Shown one piece after another: positions 57,847 to 64,000 of a DNA stretch of 64,000 bases. Made by a program: the position numbers and the translations under genes. Location of the stretch: positions 165,619,455 through 165,683,454 of the forward strand of contig CM062294.1 in the NCBI GenBank assembly GCA_031216915.1. Reading direction: 5' to 3'. The DNA comes from Pictodentalium vernedei (taxonomy: Eukaryota; Mollusca; Scaphopoda; Dentaliida; Dentaliidae). Each line of letters begins with the position of its first letter. Positions within the stretch are counted from its first letter, which is position 1. Below the pieces are notes generated by a model. It ran no database searches. It worked only from the letters and a program-made list of their open reading frames with translations, and was not told the origin of the DNA.

Positions 57847-58282
57847 CACTGGTGAAGCGAGACCGGTTCTCGTTAGATCACCGAAAGTTAAGCAACGTCG
57901 AGCCCGGTTAATCCTTGAATGGGTGATCACTGAACGATTGATTTGGGTGCTTCCCATAGTAGTGGCTGGTGTGGGATCAGCGAAGTTTGAATGTGTGACG
58001 TTGAATCTCATGCCAGCTGTGGATGTTGGGAATGTTCACCAGTACTATGCAATCCTCCCCATACCTAGGTGTAAAATAGAGACCCGTTGAGGCGCTTGCC
58101 TGAGTGCCCATCTGTCGAGCTCCGACAGTATGCTCCATTGAGTTGAGCTGAGAATGTCATGGAGTGATCAAAGGGTATGTTCGCCTATGATACAGAGTAA
58201 TAATGTAAGTCAGAGAGCACTGCGGTGGATTCCAGACATTAACATTGCATTATTATTGCATTGCATTGCATTATTCTATGTG
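57847..58282 (+). mobile_element. 5S rRNA-derived SINE-like repeat
   Basis: The first 115 bp follow the 5S rRNA plan: TCTCGTTAGATCACCGAAAG, then an internal control region (AAGTTAAGCAACGTCGAGCC, 57885-57904; compare AAGCTAAGCAGGGTCGGGCC), GGTTAATCCTTGAATGGG and GGGTGCTTCCC. Many substitutions rule out a functional 5S gene. A body of unknown origin follows and ends in a TATTGCATTGCATT-type tail (58240-58275). 5S-headed SINEs (SINE3 class) are known in animals. It is bracketed by 105-bp direct repeats. Confidence 0.75.
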
Positions 58283-58386
58283 CCAGTAGGCACATAGAAC
58301 ACACTGGAACTCAGGAGATGAACTATCAACAAAATGAACACATTTGAGAGGGGAACTGGTGTTATTATTTTTTGCTATAGCTAGAG
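58283..58386 (+). repeat. 104-bp direct repeat, right of the 5S-like repeat
   Basis: Second copy of 57742-57846. It begins inside a 22-bp hairpin (CTATGTGCC-AGTA-GGCACATAG, 58276-58297). Confidence 0.9.
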
Positions 58387-58544
58387 ATTCAAATTGTAAT
58401 TGTGGTGCACGATTTGTAGAAAATTCCAATGAAATTTCGCTTCCATTTAAAAATATTCTGTCAACGATTTCCATTCGGCACATATGTGCAGAATGGATTT
58501 TCATTTTCCGCATGGTTTGATGTTGCTGTAGATGAGGATTTCAT

Positions 58545-58800
58545 ACAGGCCTGAAAATAAACAGTCTGACATTTGCAAAATGAGGTCTCCAGAGGGTGAA
58601 TTTGATGATGCTATCCCATATAGTGGGCCAATTTATCCTCTGAGTACCTTTTTCTGTTTAGTTTTGACACCATGATTCAGATTGAGGTTCACAGAGGGTA
58701 AATTTAGTGATGCTACCCTGCTGTGCAGGGTAGCATCACTAAATTCACCCTCTGGGGACCTCATTTTGCAGATGACAGTCTGCTTATTTTCTGGCTTGAT
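58545..58800. repeat. Inverted repeat with three related arms next to an NPHP3 exon
   Basis: Arm 1 (about 58549-58612) and arm 3 (about 58727-58797, inverted) share AAAATGAGGTC, CAGAGGGTGAATTT and GATGATGCTA-like words. Arm 2 (58684-58719) repeats arm 1 directly and pairs perfectly with arm 3 over GTGATGCTACCCTG. The centre of arms 2 and 3 is at about 58722. It lies 100 bp upstream of the acceptor at 58898. Confidence 0.8.
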
Positions 58801-58898
58801 TTCATAGAACAGACGTGTAATAAAATAGTCGGTCAAACATGCATGTGTTTCACAAGGAAATCACGCCTTTAATGACAATTTTTTTTTCATGTTACCAG

Positions 58899-59035
58899 AG
58901 TTATCTTCGTGGCGTTGATGCACTGCAGAAAAGAGCATTACAGCTGGAAGAATTATCAATAGGACCAGATAGTCCAGATGTAGCCAGATCATTGAATGAA
59001 TTGGGTGTATTATACTACCTCCAAGGAAATTTTGA
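58899..59035 (+). CDS. NPHP3: NPHP3 exon with next TPR repeat
   Basis: Exon of 137 bp, phase 0 entry, 45 codons plus two bases, with acceptor GTTACCAG and donor GTAAGT. The translation contains [20 protein letters not shown] and [18 protein letters not shown]. The RRALQLEEL...[11 protein letters not shown] pattern is a diagnostic stretch of nephrocystin-3 and is not found in kinesin light chain. It joins in frame to the exon at 32628-32700 across an intron of 26.2 kb, the largest here, which holds DIRS elements E, F and Y. Further exons must lie beyond the window, because the TPR block of this protein normally has several more repeats. Confidence 0.95.
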
Positions 59036-59715
59036 GTAAGTAAATGCAAACGATATTCTTAAAATAATATAAGAGATTTGATGATGCAATCTGTTCAATT
59101 TTACTGTATCACCATCAGTGGAATAATTCTGTTAATTGCATTTATAGTGGAGCCCACTTAATTAGATATCTCTCAATAGAATAGCCCTGTTAATGGAATC
59201 ATAACTTCCAAACACAAAACCATTTGCCATGCCTTTGGTACAAATTTGACCTATTGATTGCATATAGGAAATAGAGAAATTTTGAATTTTGTTGTGAAAT
59301 TATCCCGACAGTCACCAAATTCCTCTTGTTTATATATGGACTCATTACATCCATTATAGGCATTTTATCTATTACATCTTGTTTGACAGAGCTTCATGAG
59401 CTGTATCAAATGAGATATAAGAGGTGATATCAAATTTTGTCCATATTTGGGGAAGGTGGAAATTAAAAAAAAATCTTTTTGTAATGTGACATTTGTTTGT
59501 TATTTTATGATGGCCTACCTTGTATATAATAAGAATTAAATATGCAGGCTCAGGCATTCATGCATGAATTTTTATCTGCCTCACAGTGTCAGAAATGCAG
59601 TCGAAATGTTTTTACTGTAACTATAATTCAAATCATCACCCCATGTTCAGAAAATGGATATAGCAGCAATATGAACTTGCAGCAGTGTACAAAGAACAAC
59701 ATGAGGAGTATCGAT
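59036..59715. other. NPHP3 intron with truncated pogo-like MITE copy
   Basis: 59144-59420 is a second, truncated copy of MITE N1 (AGTGGAGCCCACTTAATTAG, GTTTGACAGAGCTTCATGAG). A third end-like segment, CAGTGGAATAATTCTG, starts at 59116. The rest, to the start of element G, shows nothing recognisable. Confidence 0.6.
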
Positions 59716-60804
59716 ATTTTTATACTGTACCAATGACCCAGACTTAGCTGGTGCTAACTCCACAAAAACCAGGGCCAAACACAAATTTTGCCCCCCAATC
59801 CCCAAAATTTGCATCCAAAACAAAAAGAAATCATGTCCTAAAGGACCTCCATAGTACGACTCTACTGCGCATGCGCAGTGACGCAGTCGTCCCGAAATTG
59901 GCGCCAAATATCATTCTCTGTTTGGCCCTTCATCAGTCAACATCTCACTGATCTTTGTGCTTGTAAATCTCAGTTTAAAGGATGCCAGACACGTAATTTT
60001 TGGAGAAAATGTGATTCTAAGGAGGATAGAAGGAGGAGAGGAAAAAAGAAGTGGCAAAAAATAATCAGGGCTGTACTTAAAATTTTTTGTTGAAATTATG
60101 TTAAGTTGCCTATTTTCGAGGCATGGGCCTCTTGTTGTCATTCTTGCTAATTGTTGCACTGCTTATTCAGTGTTTCCTCTCCCCTAGCCTTCTAAAGTCC
60201 CCCCTTGCAATTCTCCCATGCTTTTGGCATATTTTTGAGAAGTTTCATTTCTAAAATTCCCTGGGAGAGTTGCTTGGTTACAGAATGTTTTCTGTTATTT
60301 TCCCCATAGTTACGTTTTCACCCATGGGTGTATAACGTTTGTGTTCTGCATCTTCCATCTGATGTTCTGCAGATTCTCCCCTGGGAGTCTCTGTTTTGCA
60401 TCAGATAGAGTGTAATTGATGACTGATTCCGGGCCAGTTTTTTCAGTGCCTGGAGTCATGTTTTCTACTGTGTTTACACTGTTTGTTTTCATTGGCAACA
60501 GCCTTTTTTGAGGGGGGGCTGTTTGCCTTTGTGGTAGTTTATCTCATTATAAGATACATTTATATTATCCGAAAGTGTCTCATTAATTATTTTATATAAT
60601 TTTAAAATTTTTGACCACACTTTGCCATCGGATCCATCGGGGCTCAACGTTACTTTTCAGCAACTTGGGCTTCTCTGAAAAAATATTTTTTCAAAATTAT
60701 TTTGTTTTGCAATTGTTTTTTCATTTATTAATGGATCATGTTATTATGTATCTTTGTGTCAGGGGTTTTTGCGAGTAACTAGGACTTATTGTTGTTCTTT
60801 CACA

Positions 60805-62908
60805 ATGAAGGGACTTTGTTCAAATTGTAATAGGAAGAAATCTTCCTCTGACTTTCATGATCATTGTATTAATTGTAGTCAGTGTTCTCGCATTAATCCC
60901 TGTCCTATATGTGAACATTGGGATGAGAAACATTGGAAACGTGTGTCACGATATGTTGTTTCTGGAGAAAGAGCGATGCCGGCTCCTTCTCCACAAGGTC
61001 ACTCTACTCTCTCAGTTTCTATTTCAGAGGAACCAGAACAGGGTGATGTTTCCATGTTATCTTCTTCAAGTGTGCGTCCGTCGTCACAAATAAATACAGA
61101 GCTAGCGGCAAAAGTGCTCATGGAGATTAGACAAATGTCGTCCGCTAGCTCGCCCGGTGTAGCGTCCATTCACCGAATGGTTCGGCAGCCGGGTTCGTCC
61201 GATGCGGTCCAAGAGGAAATTTTGGGTGATGCGAGCACTATAAAAATAATAGATGCACACCCAGTGACGGCGGATAGTGAACGAGAACGGAGGAAGCCTT
61301 TTAGTCCGGTTCCTACCTCGTCCAGGTCCAGCCGGGCCGCGAGCGAGAGAGGCCCCTCTCTCGTACAACAACATCTGGGACCAGATGTTGTGGTACAAAA
61401 TGTGTCTTTAGCGGAGAATATGTCCGTCGTTCGGGACGCTCCGTTGTATAAGCAGTCCGCAGAGACTGTTAAGGCTTCCTCTTCTCGTCGGCGCACACGA
61501 CCGCACCTTGGCTGCGTGACCTCCGATATTTTGCCAGCTTCGCCGATGAAGGATTCTTCGGCGACCAGGTCACACCATCCGGCAGCCAGGGATTCGAGAC
61601 CGATGGACTCCGGACGTTCGCATAGGAAAAGTATGCGGGAGCCATCTGATGCGGAGCTGCCCTCGGCGAAGCAGCGAAAGACCGCTCCTCCGCAGGTCTC
61701 GACGTCGGACATTCTAGTGCAGATAGCACAGCTTATCGCAGCATCCCAGCAGCCGACAGAAACGGTGTCGGATCGAGAATTATCCGACGGCGCTGGGTCG
61801 GTACGCTCCGCCGAAGCATCGGGGGCGGACGACCGGGAACATCGGGAGGTCCGACCGGATGGTGAAAGGGATACGGATGAATTGGAGCTATCCCTTTCGG
61901 AACAACATAAAGCTGCCGTGGACTTCATCCGGCACTTTCTTCCTCAAGTTGTTCCGTCGGGCCAGACTGCTGCGCTTCCGGACAGGAGAATTATAGCGTC
62001 ATTGGACTCTGATTTTTTTGAGCGGTTCAGGGACATCGCTCCCGAGTTTCCGTCGCAGTCCAATAATGTTGCAAGAACATTTGAATTATTGAACGACGCT
62101 ATTTTTAAACTTGCTTCCAGGACGGGGAAAGCAGGTTTCTTGTCCGCAAATACTCTCAACCTGCCTTTCATTAATGCAAGGAATAAATTCGACACGGCAG
62201 GTCAGGGTATACCGAGAGTTCCTCTGCGTATGGACGACGAGGCGGAAGACTTAGAGCTATCATTACCGTCGTCAGCTTCTATTCCAACCGCAGTGTTGGA
62301 AACAGCTATTGCGTCTTAACAGAGCCAATTTAGATGCCTTATCTTACGCAGATCACCTTACTAAGGCGTTATCACTGCGTCTTCAAGGGGAAGAGTTTCA
62401 GGATATACAATCCTCCTTAAGACTTCTTTCAAGGGCAGTAGCTTATTCCACGTGTAACTCCGCCCTTTCAGTGGCAAATCTGGAGTTGGTTAGACGTGAC
62501 GCAGCCCTGGCTACATCCACACTAGTGGATTCTAAGGTGAAGAACTCTCTTAGAGTCGCTTCGGTCTCAGGAGATCTTCTCTTTGACGGCAAGCTTTCCG
62601 CTATTTATGATAATATTAAAAAGAAAGCTAGTGATTCTCTGTTGTTTAGATCCGCTCCTAAAAGGTCGGATACAGCAGACACGAATAAGGCGGGCACTTC
62701 TGGGTCTTATGCGCCCAAGAGAGGTTCCTATAGAGGTTCCGGTGCGTCCTCTAGCTCTTATTCGAGAGACCGTCAGGATAGTGACTCTCGTTCGGGACGT
62801 CCTTCAGGCCGGGACAATCGGTCGGACGCCCCGAGGTCGACGAGGCGAGGTGCGGGTCGTGGAAGACGTGGTTTCTCCTACCGCAGGCCTCGCAGATCCA
62901 GGAGGTGA
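60805..62908 (+). pseudogene. gag-like gene of element G with one frameshift
   Basis: ATG at 60805. The N-terminus has the cluster C5-x2-C8-x9-H18-x2-C21-x2-C24-x2-C27-x5-C33-x2-C36-x2-W39, with the same spacing as in Y. A Ser/Arg-rich middle follows and the first frame stops at 62319. The second frame (from about 62309) continues with YADHLTKALSLRL and LVRRDAALATST and ends in a basic Arg/Ser/Gly tail at 62908. Copies A and F are in frame across this point, where G has one extra base near 62317. The product would be the element's RNA-packaging protein. With this single change undone by evolution or sequencing correction, the frame would be continuous; whether it is real is open. Confidence 0.85.
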
Positions 62909-64000
62909 TGGCTTAAACCTCTATCGCGTTCCGGTTGGCGGAAGGTTGTCGAGTTTTTCTCAAGAGTGGGCGTCGATTACGGACGACCCGTGGGTGAGAG
63001 GAGTGACTTCGGAAGGTCTAAAGATATCCTTCAAACGAAAGCCTCCATTAACTCGAAGTCCAAAGTGGACTCATCTTCCGTCAAATCCTCAGAAAAGAGA
63101 CGCTCTGCTATCAGAGGTGCAGTCTCTTTTAATGAAGAACGCGGTAGAGGTCGTAGAAAACCAGGAATCGCTGGGATTCTACAGCCATCTGTTTCTGGTT
63201 CCGAAACCAGACGGCTCGTTCCGTCCAGTCATAGATTTGAGCTGGATAAACAAGCTGATCGTCGCTCCGAAGTTTTATATGGAGACGATTCGATCGGTCA
63301 GAGCGAGTATTCGGGTGAACGATTATGCAACGAGCATAGATCTCAAAGATGCGTACTTTCACGTCATGGTACATCCGACATTCCGAAAGTATCTACGCTT
63401 CACAGTCCTAGGAGTGGTGTATCAGTTCCGGGCCATGTGCTTCGGATTGAATCTAGCACCCTGGGCTTTCACTCGGGTAATGAACTCGGTAATGATCTAC
63501 TTCCGAGCTCATTCGTCTGCGGTAACGTCGGCCTACCTGGACGACATTCTTCAGAGGTACGGCAACGAGTTAACGCTTCAGAACGATGTTCAGAATCTTC
63601 TTCTATTGCTCCGACGTCTCGGTTTCATAGTAAATGAGGAGAAGTCGGATCTGGTGCCGTCCAAGTCATTCACTCATCTGGGAATGAGCTTCGAGACGCA
63701 CAACAATCTCGTTCGTCTGCCGTTAACCAGAGCGAAATTAGTCAGTTGTTACACTCGCTATTGTCTGAATACAGACAAAGTCACGGCGAGAGAATTTATG
63801 AGACTGATAGGTCTGTGCGGAGCCGCCGCGGATCTCATTCCGATGGGTCGGCTACGCACACGGCCTCTTCAAATTTTCCTGACTCAGAATTGGAGTGTGA
63901 AAATTCATTCGCTCGATGTAGACGTTCTCTTGTCAGATCAAGTGAAACAAGAGATTCAGACTTGGGCAAACATTCAGTGGTTAACTCAAGGAGTTCCGCT
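62709..64000 (+). CDS. Reverse transcriptase of element G (partial)
   Basis: Open from 62526 to the window end; the first plausible ATG after that is 62607 or 62709. Homology to Y starts near 62883 (VPVGGRLSSF, ITDDPWV). Motifs in order are LFLVPKPDGSFRPVIDLS, TSIDLKDAYFHVMV, FRAMCFGLNLAPWAFTRV, the active-site box YLDD at 63534-63545, LGFIVNEEKS and LIGLCGAAADLIPMGRL. The connection to RNase H (WANIQWLTQGVP) begins at the very end. No stop or shift is seen in 1.3 kb, so this copy is probably recent. The frame is +1 relative to the gag end, which it overlaps. Confidence 0.93.
   Translation, partial: MRPREVPIEVPVRPLALIRETVRIVTLVRDVLQAGTIGRTPRGRRGEVRVVEDVVSPTAGLADPGGDGLNLYRVPVGGRLSSFSQEWASITDDPWVRGVTSEGLKISFKRKPPLTRSPKWTHLPSNPQKRDALLSEVQSLLMKNAVEVVENQESLGFYSHLFLVPKPDGSFRPVIDLSWINKLIVAPKFYMETIRSVRASIRVNDYATSIDLKDAYFHVMVHPTFRKYLRFTVLGVVYQFRAMCFGLNLAPWAFTRVMNSVMIYFRAHSSAVTSAYLDDILQRYGNELTLQNDVQNLLLLLRRLGFIVNEEKSDLVPSKSFTHLGMSFETHNNLVRLPLTRAKLVSCYTRYCLNTDKVTAREFMRLIGLCGAAADLIPMGRLRTRPLQIFLTQNWSVKIHSLDVDVLLSDQVKQEIQTWANIQWLTQGVP

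Larger units (their letters stand above)
59716..64000 (+). mobile_element. DIRS element G, coding-competent, cut by window end
   Basis: Starts ATTTTTATACTGTACCAATG. Left ITR to about 59916 with ACTGCGCATGCGCAGT at 59864-59879, then the family leader, a nearly intact gag-like gene and an open reverse transcriptase frame still running at 64000. It lacks the gag duplications of A/B/C/E/F and has the reverse transcriptase they lost. It is the closest here to the autonomous source of the family. RNase H end, recombinase, ICR and right ITR lie beyond the window. Confidence 0.9.

Noticed and set aside
57847-57965. Functional 5S rRNA gene
   Set aside because: The internal control region and stems have many substitutions and no terminator T-run follows. 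It is better read as the head of a SINE-like repeat.
61170-61928. Minus-strand open frame of 252 codons
   Set aside because: Lies exactly opposite the gag-like gene of element G, with Ser/Arg composition mirrored from it and no recognisable domain. It is a shadow frame.

Overview
The window is animal nuclear DNA: AT-rich, gene-poor, with GT-AG introns and dense transposable elements. The only host gene I can support is one plus-strand gene, NPHP3 (nephrocystin-3). Four consecutive in-phase exons of its tetratricopeptide (TPR) region lie at 4429-4526, 16348-16589, 32628-32700 and 58899-59035. They are separated by introns of about 11.8, 16.0 and 26.2 kb. Both window ends lie in introns or mobile elements. 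Short tandem intron repeats, a tRNA-derived SINE and a 5S-derived SINE-like repeat suggest a lophotrochozoan, perhaps a bivalve mollusc; that placement is an inference and weak.

By my boundaries about 50 kb (roughly three quarters) of the window is DIRS-type tyrosine-recombinase retrotransposon sequence. These elements have inverted terminal repeats (ITRs) and an internal complementary region (ICR) that joins the complements of both outer ends. One broad family has many copies. They are a 3' end at 1-1253 (D0), 5' fragments at 3433-3965 (H), 7609-7994/14910-15122 (I) and 34073-34452 (H2), a full copy on the minus strand at 7995-14909 (C), and a full copy A (18583-32516) that contains another full copy B (24416-31413). 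Further copies are a diverged copy E (34453-41306), a mosaic F (41307-56752) and the 5' two thirds of a coding-competent copy G (59716 to window end). F is interrupted by a member of a second, unrelated DIRS family, Y (46660-53023), which still shows gag-like, reverse transcriptase, RNase H and tyrosine recombinase domains.

G carries a gag-like gene with one frameshift and an open reverse transcriptase frame that runs off the window. A, B and C lack the reverse transcriptase at one shared junction but keep RNase H and recombinase remnants and both ITRs, so they look like a non-autonomous subfamily moved in trans. Their gag-like regions, and those of E and F, contain internal duplications.

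The remaining intron holds MITE-like elements (piggyBac-like with TTAA ends, pogo/Tigger-like with TA flanks), several with long near-perfect palindromes. It also holds a tRNA SINE (15177-15530), a 5S-like repeat (57847-58282), a 0.55-0.65 kb tandem repeat (5410-7020), a 178-bp tandem repeat (45932-46423) and long poly-C tracts. No bacterial genes, CRISPR arrays or functional tRNA/rRNA genes were seen.
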